From an uncultured Holophagaceae bacterium (GTDB lineage Bacteria > Acidobacteriota > Holophagae > Holophagales > Holophagaceae): a DNA stretch of 51,203 bases. Below, in pieces: positions 31,347-38,907 of this stretch. The DNA is taken from NCBI GenBank assembly GCA_903857495.1, contig CAIOFF010000024.1:1-51203 (forward strand). Direction: 5' to 3'. The translations under genes and the position numbers were made by a program. Each line of letters opens with the position of its first letter. The stretch's first letter is position 1. The notes beneath the pieces were generated by a model. The model was not told the DNA's origin. It made no database searches and worked only from the letters and a program-made list of their open reading frames with translations.

Positions 31347-32072
31347 TTAAGTCTTTTCGAAGAACAGCACCACCATGCCGAACCCCACCCGGTCGCCGGG
31401 CTTGAGCTCGCGGGGCTCGCCCGGCAGGATCCGCTCACCGCGCACGAAGGTGCCATTGGCCACGCCGGGCTCCTCCAGCATGAAGTAGCGGCCATGCTCA
31501 CAGAGGATGCGGGCGTGCCGGCGGGAGACGCTCAGGTTGTGGTCCTCCTCCGTCAGGTCGATGTCGGGATGCACCCCGGTGGTGGGGTCGAAGCGGCCGA
31601 TGAGGGACCCGTGGGAGAGGATCAGGTGCGGCTTGCCGCTGAGCACGGACACCAGACTGGCCACGGGCCCGCCCACGGAAGCCTTGGCAGGGCGGCTGGC
31701 GTCCATGGCCTCGATGCGCTCGCCGAGCTCACGGTGGCGCTGGACGAGGCGCTGCATCATCTTCACGGAGACTTCCGGGTTCTGTCGGATCATGCGCAGG
31801 AACGTGCCCCGGTTGATGGCAATCAGGTCCGAGTCCTCCAAGGCCAGCACCGTGTGCTGTCGTGGCAGGGCCTCGAGGAGGCTGCCCTCGCCGAAAAAGT
31901 CCCCCTTGGAGAGCTCCTCAGCCCACTCGCCCTTGGGCTCGTCCGAGACATACAGCCGGACCCGGCCCGAGAGGATCACATACATCTGCTGGGCCATCTC
32001 CCCCTTGCGGAAGATGATCTCCCCCTCGCGGAAGCGCAGCTTGCTTTGTTCGATGAAGCTGGGTTCGGCCAT
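31347..32072 (-). CDS. cNMP-binding plus FHA two-domain protein
   Basis: 241 aa. N-terminal cyclic-nucleotide-binding fold (about 5-115): REGEIIFRKGEMAQQMYVILSGRVRLYV and GDFFGEGSLLEALPRQHTVLALEDSDLIAI; the phosphate-binding cassette is FGEGSLLEALPRQHTV, where the usual Arg of 'RtA' is replaced by R-Q-H, so nucleotide binding is uncertain. C-terminal FHA domain (about 150-241): LIGRFDPTTGVHPDIDLT, SVSRRHARIL and ANGTFVRGERI, which together form the phosphothreonine-binding site. No DNA-binding helix is seen, so it is more likely a phosphosignal adaptor than a CRP-type regulator. Monocistronic or linked to the 75-aa gene 36 nt downstream. Confidence 0.85.
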   Translation of the reverse strand: MAEPSFIEQSKLRFREGEIIFRKGEMAQQMYVILSGRVRLYVSDEPKGEWAEELSKGDFFGEGSLLEALPRQHTVLALEDSDLIAINRGTFLRMIRQNPEVSVKMMQRLVQRHRELGERIEAMDASRPAKASVGGPVASLVSVLSGKPHLILSHGSLIGRFDPTTGVHPDIDLTEEDHNLSVSRRHARILCEHGRYFMLEEPGVANGTFVRGERILPGEPRELKPGDRVGFGMVVLFFEKT

Positions 32073-32139
32073 CAGGGTCCCGGAGTTGGTCCTAGGTTAC
32101 CCCAGGGTCAAGCCTGGAGGAACCTTGCCGTGTGGGACT

Positions 32140-32646
32140 TCACCCGAAGGTGCAGGCCAGCAGATCCTCGAGAATCCTTGCCTCGGCAAGGGAAAAGCCG
32201 TCCAGGTGTGGGCTGTCCAGATCAAGCACCGCGATGACATGACCCCCAACCCTGACGGGAATCACCAGTTCGCTGCGGGTCGCCCCGTCGCAGGCGATGT
32301 GCCCCGGGAAAGCGTGGACATCGGGCACCCGCTGCGTGGCACCGGTCCGGGCGCAGGCGCCGCAGACGCCCTTGTCGTAGGGGATGCGCAGGCAGCCCAT
32401 GCCGCCCTGGTAGGGACCGACCGCCAGCAGCCGCGCTTCCACCTGCCGATAGAACCCGCACCAGTTGGTCTGGACGAGGGTCTCCCACAGCAGGCAGGCG
32501 AGGGTGGCCTGGAGCGCCACCTCGTCCGTCTCGCCCGCCACGGCAGCCCGGATCTGGGGCAGGGCGAGCTCGAGCCGCGCCACCCGATCGGCCTCCGGGA
32601 GCAGGGTGCCCCGAGCCACCTTCGCGAGCAGGATGCCCTCGCTCAT
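32140..32646 (-). CDS. msrC: Free methionine-(R)-sulfoxide reductase (GAF domain, MsrC)
   Basis: 168 aa. A single GAF domain with the fRMsr signature: TNWCGFYRQVE, GPYQGGMGCLRIPYDKGVCGACARTGATQRVPDVHAFPGHIACDGATRSELVIPV. The cysteines in GVCGACA and HIACD are the catalytic and resolving residues of the family. It reduces free Met-R-sulfoxide with thioredoxin. The N-terminal ~35 residues are a helical lead-in. It diverges from lpxK with only 24 nt between the two ATGs, so at least one promoter must lie inside coding sequence. Full length. Confidence 0.9.
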   Translation of the reverse strand: MSEGILLAKVARGTLLPEADRVARLELALPQIRAAVAGETDEVALQATLACLLWETLVQTNWCGFYRQVEARLLAVGPYQGGMGCLRIPYDKGVCGACARTGATQRVPDVHAFPGHIACDGATRSELVIPVRVGGHVIAVLDLDSPHLDGFSLAEARILEDLLACTFG

Positions 32647-32670
32647 CACGACCTCCGTTAATCTCTTGGT

Positions 32671-33699
32671 ATGTCCATTCTGCGCTACCTGGCCGCTCCG
32701 CTGGCACCCCTCTACGGGGCGGTGGTGCGCGCGCGGAACCGCAGCTTCGACGCCCACCCCGAGCGGGCGGACCGCGTGCCCGTCCCCGTGATCTCCGTGG
32801 GCAACCTCAGCGCGGGCGGCACGGGCAAGACGCCGCTGACGCTGTTCCTCGCGCAGGAGCTGGAGGCCGCAGGCTGGACCAACGCCGTGCTGTCCCGGGG
32901 CTACGGCGGGCGCCGGTCCGTGGACCCCATGAGCGTCGAGCCGGACTCGGATCCCCGCCAGACCGGGGACGAGCCCCTGCTCCTGGCCCAGGCGCTGGGG
33001 AGCCACCGCGTGGTCGTGGGCCGGAAGCGCCACGCCGCGGCCCTGCGCGCCCTCTCCCAGCGGCCAACCCTGCGCTGCCTTCTGCTCGATGACGGCTTCC
33101 AGCACCGGGCGCTGCACCGCGACCTGGACCTGCTGGTGCTCGATGGCGTCCGCACCTGGGGGAACGGCCGGCTGCTGCCCCTGGGCGACCTGCGCGAGCC
33201 AGTGGAGAGCGCCCGGCGGGCCCATGCCCTGATCGTGACCCGGGCGGGTCGGGTGCAGGACCGGGACCGCATCGAAGCCTGGTGGTCCCACCATGGCTCC
33301 GGCGGGCCGATCTTCTGGGTGGACTTCGCCCTGGGCGGCCTCCGCCGCTGGGACACCGGGGAGTCCGCTCCCTTGCCGCTCCCGGACCAGGGTCCCGCCT
33401 TCGCCTGGTGCGGGTTGGGCCACCCCGAGGCCTTCTATGCCGATCTGCTGCTGGCCGGGCAGCCCTGGTGTGGCTCCCAGAGCTTTCCTGACCACCGCGG
33501 GCCCTCGCCCACCGAGCTGCAGCGGCTGCAGGTGCGGGCCCGCTCCGAAGGGGCGGGCTGGCTGGTCTGCACCCAGAAGGACGCCGTGAAACTGACCCCG
33601 GCGCATGCCCGGATTCTGGAGCTTCCTCTCTATTTTGTGGATCAAAAAGTCATTAATGGAGAAGCCCTCCTGGCTTGGCTCCAGACCGTACTGAGCTGA
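32671..33699 (+). CDS. lpxK: Tetraacyldisaccharide 4'-kinase LpxK
   Basis: 342 aa. Starts with a membrane-associating helix (LRYLAAPLAPLYGAVVRARN), then VPVPVISVGNLSAGGTGKTPLTLFLAQEL with the Walker A GGTGKTP, LSRGYGG, GDEPLLLAQALGSHRVVVGRKR, and CLLLDDGFQHRALHRDLDLLVLDG, the LpxK catalytic Asp/His region. It phosphorylates the lipid A disaccharide at the inner membrane, which indicates an LPS-bearing outer membrane. Other lpx genes are not in this window. It ends 112 nt before livK, and the last ~80 nt are AT-richer than the rest of the gene. Confidence 0.95.
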   Translation: MSILRYLAAPLAPLYGAVVRARNRSFDAHPERADRVPVPVISVGNLSAGGTGKTPLTLFLAQELEAAGWTNAVLSRGYGGRRSVDPMSVEPDSDPRQTGDEPLLLAQALGSHRVVVGRKRHAAALRALSQRPTLRCLLLDDGFQHRALHRDLDLLVLDGVRTWGNGRLLPLGDLREPVESARRAHALIVTRAGRVQDRDRIEAWWSHHGSGGPIFWVDFALGGLRRWDTGESAPLPLPDQGPAFAWCGLGHPEAFYADLLLAGQPWCGSQSFPDHRGPSPTELQRLQVRARSEGAGWLVCTQKDAVKLTPAHARILELPLYFVDQKVINGEALLAWLQTVLS

Positions 33700-33811
33700 C
33701 ACATCCCTACGCGGGCTTGGAATAAATGCGGCAGCCTTCCCTGGCAGCCCAAGGGCCGTTATGCTTGCGTCCAGAACTCCCTTTCAATCCAATGCATCTC
33801 AGGAGGAAACG

Positions 33812-35068
33812 ATGTTCAGGCAGACCCTTTGCGGACTGCTCCTGGTGGCGGCCTCGGGCGCCCAGGCAGCCGACACAGTCAAGATCGCTCTCACCGGCCC
33901 CTTCAGCGGCGGCTCCGCGCCCATGGGCACCTCCGCGCGGGACGGCTCCAAGCTCGCCATCGCCGAGATCAACGCTGCAGGCGGCATCCAGGTGGGCAAC
34001 AAGAAGATGAAGATCGAGATCATCGAGCGCGATGACGAGGCCAAGAACGAGCGCGGCGCCCTCATCGCCCAGGAGCTGGCCGCCATGAGCGACCTCTCCG
34101 GCGTCATCGGCACCGTGAACACCGGCGTCTGCCTCGCGGGCGACAAGCACCTGCAGGAAAAGGGCATCACCAAGATCATCTGCCCGGCGGCGGGCTCCGC
34201 CTCCATGACCCAGTGGAGCAAGGCCGGCGTGAAGGACAACTCCATCTTCCGCTTCGCGGCCTACGACGGCATCCAGGCAGCCATGGTGGTGGAAGAGGCC
34301 ATCAACCGCAAGTTCACCAAGGTGGCCGTGGTCTTCGACTCCACCAACTACGGCGTCTCCGGCCGCGACGACATGCTGGAGCAGATCAAGAAGCAGGGCA
34401 ACAAACTGACCGTGGTGGCCCAGGAGAAGTTCAACATCGGCGACAAGGACATGACCGCACAGCTGCTGCGCGCCAAGTCCGCAGGCGCCGAGGCCATCCT
34501 GATCTGGGCCATCGGACCCGAGCTGGCCGCCGTGTCCAACGGCGAGGCCAAGATCGGCATGAAGGCGCCCCTCATCGGCGGCTGGACGCTCTCCATGTCC
34601 AACTACATCGACAACGCGGGCAAGAACGGCAACGGCACCCTCATGCCCCAGACCTTCATCGAAGAGGCCATCACGCCCAAGGCCAAGAGCTTCATCGACG
34701 GCTACCACAAGGCCTACAAGGTGGACCGCATCCCCTCCGCCGTGGCCGCGGCCCAGGGCTATGACGCGCTCTACATCCTGGCCGCCGCCGTGAAGCAGGC
34801 CGGCAGCACCGACACCAAGAAGATCAAGGAAGCCCTGGAAGACCTGAAGGAGCCCGTGAAGGGCGTCATCGCCACCTGGAGCCACCCCTACACCAAGTGG
34901 GATCCCGCTGACGTCACCAGCCACGAGGCCTTCCGCCGCGAGCAGGTGGTCATGGGCATGGTGAAGGATGGCCGCGTGGTCTTCGGCAACGATGCCGACC
35001 GCGCCCGCCTCATCAAGTCCGCCACCTCGGTCACGCCCGCCAAGACCGGCAAGACCAAGAAGAAGTAG
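33812..35068 (+). CDS. livK: Branched-chain amino-acid ABC transporter, periplasmic binding protein (LivK-type)
   Basis: 418 aa from ATG 33812 behind a strong AGGAGG. The signal peptide MFRQTLCGLLLVAASGAQA/AD precedes VKIALTGPFSGGSAPMGTSARDGSKLAIAEINAAGG, the classic Leu/Ile/Val-binding (Peripla_BP_6) N-lobe. The second lobe has KVAVVFDSTNYGVSGRDDML and FIEEAITPKAKSFIDGYHKAYK. It captures leucine-type amino acids or related small amides/acids in the periplasm. The substrate is uncertain in this family. The C-terminus ends in a Lys-rich tail (KTGKTKKK). A strong hairpin between this gene and livH probably allows more binding protein than permease to be made. Confidence 0.9.
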   Translation: MFRQTLCGLLLVAASGAQAADTVKIALTGPFSGGSAPMGTSARDGSKLAIAEINAAGGIQVGNKKMKIEIIERDDEAKNERGALIAQELAAMSDLSGVIGTVNTGVCLAGDKHLQEKGITKIICPAAGSASMTQWSKAGVKDNSIFRFAAYDGIQAAMVVEEAINRKFTKVAVVFDSTNYGVSGRDDMLEQIKKQGNKLTVVAQEKFNIGDKDMTAQLLRAKSAGAEAILIWAIGPELAAVSNGEAKIGMKAPLIGGWTLSMSNYIDNAGKNGNGTLMPQTFIEEAITPKAKSFIDGYHKAYKVDRIPSAVAAAQGYDALYILAAAVKQAGSTDTKKIKEALEDLKEPVKGVIATWSHPYTKWDPADVTSHEAFRREQVVMGMVKDGRVVFGNDADRARLIKSATSVTPAKTGKTKKK

Positions 35069-35082
35069 GCCTCACCGCCAAC

Positions 35083-35110
35083 CCGGGGGGCTTCGGCCCC
35101 CCGGCCTTTT
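35083..35110 (+). terminator. UUCG-capped hairpin between livK and livH (attenuator/terminator)
   Basis: CCGGGGGGC (35083-35091), TTCG, GCCCCCCGG (35096-35104), then CCTTTT. A perfect 9-bp stem with a stable UUCG tetraloop 14 nt after the livK stop. The short T-tract makes partial termination likely, as in other binding-protein-first operons. Confidence 0.8.
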
Positions 35111-35136
35111 CCGCCCGTCACCCAGGCAGGCCCGCC

Positions 35137-36015
35137 ATGAATGCACAGATCATTGGTCAGATGGCCGTCAGCGGCGCCCTGATGGGGCTGGTCTACGCCC
35201 TCATCGCCTACGGCTTCCAGCTCACCTTCGCCACCAGCAAGAGCATCAACTTCGGCCAGGGCGAGCTGGTGATGATCTCCGCCTTCTTCAGCCTCACCCT
35301 CACCAACCTGGGGTTCCCTTACTGGGCCATGGTGCCCGGCGGGCTGCTCTTCGGGGCGCTGATGGGCCTGGTGGTGGAGCGCGCCGGCGTGCGGCTGGCC
35401 CTGGAGCAGAAGAGCGAAGGCTGGATCCTGCTCAGCATCATCATCGGCCTGTTCTTCTTCTCGGCGGCCGAGAACATCTGGGGCCGGGACGACCGCCCCT
35501 TCCCCACGCCGATCTCCGCCGACCCCATCCACATCCTGGGCGTGGACGTCACGCGCCTGGAGCTGTCGGTCGCCGTGGGCGTGTTCGCCATCATGGGCCT
35601 GATCGAGCTCTTCAAGCGCCGCACCCTCCTGGGCAAGGCCTTCGAGGCCGTCTCGGCGGATCGCGACGCGGCCGAGCTCATGGGCATCTCCTCCACCCGC
35701 ACCGTCATGCTCTCCTACGGCCTGTCCGGCTCGGTGGCGGCGCTGGCGGGCATCCTGGTCTCCCCCATCACCACCGTGGGTCCGACCATGGCCTCGGCGC
35801 TGATCCTCAAGGCCTTCTCCGTCGCCGTGGTCGCCGGACTCGACTCGGGCTTCGGAGTGGTCCTGGTGGGCATGTTCCTGGGCGCCCTGGAGAGCCTCGC
35901 CAGCTTCTACCTGGGCAGCGGCTGGCGCGAGGCCCCCGGCCTCATCCTGCTGATCCTGGCCCTCGCCCTGCGCCCCAACGGCGTGTTCGGCAAAGCCACG
36001 ATCAGGAAGGTGTGA
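35137..36015 (+). CDS. livH: Branched-chain amino-acid ABC transporter permease LivH
   Basis: 292 aa, eight or so hydrophobic helices. MNAQIIGQMAVSGALMGLVYALIAYGFQLTF and KSINFGQGELVMISAFFSLTLTN are typical of LivH. LGKAFEAVSADRDAAELMGISSTRTVMLSYGLSGSVAALAGIL contains the EAA-type coupling loop that docks with the ATPase. Forms the inner-membrane channel with the LivM half of the next gene. The final residues FGKATIRKV precede the next ATG by one base, so translation is coupled. No split or truncation. Confidence 0.92.
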   Translation: MNAQIIGQMAVSGALMGLVYALIAYGFQLTFATSKSINFGQGELVMISAFFSLTLTNLGFPYWAMVPGGLLFGALMGLVVERAGVRLALEQKSEGWILLSIIIGLFFFSAAENIWGRDDRPFPTPISADPIHILGVDVTRLELSVAVGVFAIMGLIELFKRRTLLGKAFEAVSADRDAAELMGISSTRTVMLSYGLSGSVAALAGILVSPITTVGPTMASALILKAFSVAVVAGLDSGFGVVLVGMFLGALESLASFYLGSGWREAPGLILLILALALRPNGVFGKATIRKV

Positions 36016-36016
36016 C

Positions 36017-37972
36017 ATGAAACGCATCCTCCTCCTCCGCGGTGCCGAGCTCGTCGTCTTCGCCTTCCTCGCCACGATCCCGCTGCTGGTGGTGAACCCC
36101 TACGCCCTGGGCCTGCTCACGCTGCTGGCCATCTACGGCATCCTGCTCATCGGTCTGGACGTCACCGTGGGCTACCTGGGCCAGGTGAACCTCGCCCACG
36201 TGGCCTTCCTGGGCCTGGGCGCCTACGCCGCGGGCCTCGTGGTCACCAAGCTGGGCCTGGGCATGGTGCCCGCGCTGCTGGCCGCCACCCTGGTGGGCCT
36301 GGTGCTGGGTGGCCTGCTGGCCCTGCCCGCCCTGCGCCTGGAGGGTCCCCAGTTCGCCCTGGCCACCCTCAGCTTCGCCGCCCTCAGCACCACCGCCCTG
36401 AACGAGCTGGAAGCCCTCACGGGCGGCGCCCAGGGCCTCAGCCTGTCGCGACCGCCCCTCTTCGGCCACGCGCTGACCCCGCCCCTCTTCTACTGGCTCT
36501 GCATGGTGCTACTGGCCGTGGTCTGGATGCTCATGCGGAACCTGCTGGCCTCTCAGTGGGGCCGGGCCTTCGAGGCCCTGCGGGACAGCCCCATCGCCAC
36601 CGACGCCATGGGTGTGGGCACCTACAAGCACAAGGTGGCGGCCTTCGCGCTGGGCTCCAGCCTCGGCGGCCTCGCCGGGGGCCTCTACGCCTTCAACTTC
36701 CAGTACCTTCAGCCCCAGAGCTTCACCTACGACTTGATGATCATCCTGCTCCTGGGCGTGGTCCTGGGCGGCCGCAAGAGCCTCTGGGGGGCCTTCGTGG
36801 GGGCCACCGTCATCGTGCTGCTGCCCAACCTGCTGTCGAACCGCCTGCTCTTCCAGATCTTCTCGGGCCTGGGCTTCGCCGGGGCTCTGGCTGCGGGGGT
36901 GCAGGGTCTGGTCAAGAAGACCACCCGTCCCTTCCAGGCCCTGGCCCCCGTGGTGGCCATGGGCCTCCTGGTGGTCGGCGGCCTGTTCGTAGAGAACACC
37001 GAGGACTGGCGCAAGGCCATCTTCGCGCTGATGCTCTTCTCCGTGGTGGTGGGTCTGCCCGAGGGCATCATGGGCTTCCTGGCCCTCTTCCTGGCCAAGC
37101 TCTTCCGGGTACCCCACGCCCCGCTGCCGGAGCCCGCGGACCTGGACACCATGCTGCCGATCCGCCCCGCGGACGGCTCGGCGCTCTTGGTCCTCGCCGA
37201 CCTGAAGCGCTACTTCGGCGGTGTGAAGGCCGTGGACGGCCTCTCCATGACGGTGCGCGCCGGCACCATCCACGGGCTCATCGGGCCCAACGGCTCGGGC
37301 AAGAGCACCGTCGTCAACGTGATCTCAGGCCTCTATACACCGACCGCCGGGACCATGCAGCTGCGGGGTGCGACCCTGCCCATCGGCAGCCTCTACAGCG
37401 TGGCCCAGGCCGGAGTGGCCCGCACCTTCCAGAACCTGCAGCTCTTCGGGGAGCTCACGGCCCTGGAGAACGTCCTGGTGGCCCTCAAGGGTGTCTACCG
37501 CAATCCCCTGCCCATGGTGCTGCTGGGCCTGGCCCGCCGCGAGGAGCGCACTGCCCAGGCCCAGGCGCTCGCCCTGCTCGAGCTCATCGGGCTTCGGGAG
37601 CAGGCCCTCGTCAAGGCCAAGGACCTCACCTACGGCGCCCAGCGCTTCCTCGAAATCGCCCGGGCCCTGGCCCGCAAGCCCGACCTGCTCATCCTGGACG
37701 AGCCCGCGGCCGGCCTGGCCCACCCGGACGTGCTCCAGCAGATCGAGTTCATCCAGCGCATCCACCAGCGCGGCATCACCATCATCCTGATCGAGCACCA
37801 CATGGACGTGGTGAGCGAGCTCTGCGACACGGTGACGGTGCTGGACGGTGGCCGGATCATCGCCGAGGGCACGCCGGACGAGGTCAAGCGCCACCCGAAG
37901 GTGGTGGAAGCCTACCTCGGCCAGCCCCCGCAACCCGAGCTTCCCGGCGGCGCCGAGCCGCTGCCCGCGTGA
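36017..37972 (+). CDS. LivM-LivG fusion: permease and ATPase in one polypeptide
   Basis: 651 aa. Residues ~1-335 are a LivM permease (LDVTVGYLGQVNLAHVAFLGLGAYA, coupling loop GRAFEALRDSPIATDAMGVGTYKHKVAAFALG). Residues ~335-390 form extra helices (GLLVVGGLFVENTEDWRKAIFALM, then PLPEPADLDTMLPIRPADG as linker). Residues ~395-640 are a LivG ATPase with Walker A GLIGPNGSGKSTVVNVISG, signature LTYGAQRFLEIARALA, Walker B LLILDEPAAGLAHPDV, and the H-loop IEHHMDVV. Normally these are two genes of about 320 and 255 aa. The reading frame is continuous, so the fusion is real on this sequence. It should act with LivH and LivF to import branched-chain amino acids or similar. Confidence 0.92.
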   Translation: MKRILLLRGAELVVFAFLATIPLLVVNPYALGLLTLLAIYGILLIGLDVTVGYLGQVNLAHVAFLGLGAYAAGLVVTKLGLGMVPALLAATLVGLVLGGLLALPALRLEGPQFALATLSFAALSTTALNELEALTGGAQGLSLSRPPLFGHALTPPLFYWLCMVLLAVVWMLMRNLLASQWGRAFEALRDSPIATDAMGVGTYKHKVAAFALGSSLGGLAGGLYAFNFQYLQPQSFTYDLMIILLLGVVLGGRKSLWGAFVGATVIVLLPNLLSNRLLFQIFSGLGFAGALAAGVQGLVKKTTRPFQALAPVVAMGLLVVGGLFVENTEDWRKAIFALMLFSVVVGLPEGIMGFLALFLAKLFRVPHAPLPEPADLDTMLPIRPADGSALLVLADLKRYFGGVKAVDGLSMTVRAGTIHGLIGPNGSGKSTVVNVISGLYTPTAGTMQLRGATLPIGSLYSVAQAGVARTFQNLQLFGELTALENVLVALKGVYRNPLPMVLLGLARREERTAQAQALALLELIGLREQALVKAKDLTYGAQRFLEIARALARKPDLLILDEPAAGLAHPDVLQQIEFIQRIHQRGITIILIEHHMDVVSELCDTVTVLDGGRIIAEGTPDEVKRHPKVVEAYLGQPPQPELPGGAEPLPA

Positions 37973-37983
37973 AGGAGCGATCC

Positions 37984-38700
37984 ATGCTGCAGGTCGAGGA
38001 TCTCCATGCGGGCTACGGTGCCAGCGAAGTCCTGACGGGCACCACCCTGACCGTGAAGCAGGGCACCCTGGTGGCCCTCATCGGCGCCAACGGCGCCGGC
38101 AAGACCACAACCATGCGCGCCATCTCCGGCGGCCTCAAACCCAGCCGGGGCAAGGTGCTCCTGGACGGCCAGGAGGTGCAGGGCCTGGACGCCTCCCGCA
38201 TCGCACGGCTGGGCCTGGCCCACTCCCCGGAGGGCCGCAAGGTGTTCGGCCCCCTGTCCGTCGAGGACAACCTCCTGCTGGGCGCCTACAGCCGCCTGCC
38301 CCGCTTCTTCGGCTACCACGCCCAGGCCAAGACCGACCTGGACCGCGTCTACGACCTGTTCCCCCGTTTACGGGACCGCACCCGGCAGTCCGCCGGCACC
38401 CTCTCGGGCGGTGAGCAGCAGATGCTGGCCATCGGCCGCGCCCTCATGGCCCGGCCCAAGGTCATGCTGCTCGACGAGCCTTCCATGGGCCTCGCGCCGG
38501 TCATCGTGCAGGAAGTCTTCCGCACCATCCGCCGCCTCAAGGAGGAGGGCATCACCCTCCTCCTGGTGGAGCAGTTCGCCAAGAGCGCCCTGGAAGTCGC
38601 GGACTACGCCTACGTCATGGAGCGCGGCCGCATCGCCGTCGAGGGCACCCCCGCCGAGCTGGGCCGCAACGAGCGCGTCCTCGCTGCCTACCTGGGCTGA
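37984..38700 (+). CDS. livF: Branched-chain amino-acid ABC transporter ATPase LivF
   Basis: 238 aa. Starts MLQVEDLHAGYGASEVLTGTTLTVKQG. Walker A is ALIGANGAGKTTTMRAISG; LGLAHSPEGRKVFGPLSVEDNLLLGAY is the LivF-type hallmark (in most LivF the text is 'ivpEGR.vFp.ltV.eNL'). Signature LSGGEQQMLAIGRALM, Walker B VMLLDEPSMGLAPVIV. Pairs with the LivG half of the previous protein. Ribosome-binding site AAGGAGCG. Last gene of the liv operon; no terminator stem is visible before the tRNA-Gly. Confidence 0.95.
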   Translation: MLQVEDLHAGYGASEVLTGTTLTVKQGTLVALIGANGAGKTTTMRAISGGLKPSRGKVLLDGQEVQGLDASRIARLGLAHSPEGRKVFGPLSVEDNLLLGAYSRLPRFFGYHAQAKTDLDRVYDLFPRLRDRTRQSAGTLSGGEQQMLAIGRALMARPKVMLLDEPSMGLAPVIVQEVFRTIRRLKEEGITLLLVEQFAKSALEVADYAYVMERGRIAVEGTPAELGRNERVLAAYLG

Positions 38701-38750
38701 GGGCTGACTCTGGCCCCGTCGTCCCACTTGCGCTAGGATGGACCCCTGCC

Positions 38751-38825
38751 GCGGGCGTAGTTCAGTGGTAGAACGTCAGCTTCCCAAGCTGAATGTCGCC
38801 AGTTCAATCCTGGTCGCCCGCTCCA
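38751..38825 (+). tRNA. tRNA-Gly (anticodon CCC)
   Basis: 75 nt. Acceptor GCGGGCG pairs with CGCCCGC, then discriminator T and encoded CCA. D-arm GTTCAGTGGTAGAAC. Anticodon stem TCAGC/GCTGA encloses TTCCCAA, anticodon CCC (codon GGG). T-arm GCCAGTTCAATCCTGGT. A TAGGAT hexamer ends 11 nt upstream of the mature end and could be a -10, but the -35 is unclear. Confidence 0.96.
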
Positions 38826-38869
38826 AAACTGAAGGGGCCCGCCGATGGCGGGCCCCTTCAGTTTTGGAG
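38821..38869. terminator. 23-bp perfect hairpin overlapping the tRNA-Gly 3' end; bidirectional terminator
   Basis: Left arm 38821-38843 begins CTCCAAAACTGAAGGGGCCC and the right arm 38847-38869 is its exact reverse complement, with loop GAT. The first five bases, CTCCA, are the last acceptor base, discriminator and CCA of tRNA-Gly. It lies between the + strand tRNA and the convergent 369-aa gene, whose stop is 39 nt away. The outer CTCCAAAAC/GTTTTGGAG arms are identical to those of the etfA palindrome at 30541-30584. Confidence 0.85.
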
Positions 38870-38907
38870 ATGGAAAAGACGGGGGATTGAAGTTGCCAGA
38901 GCCGACG

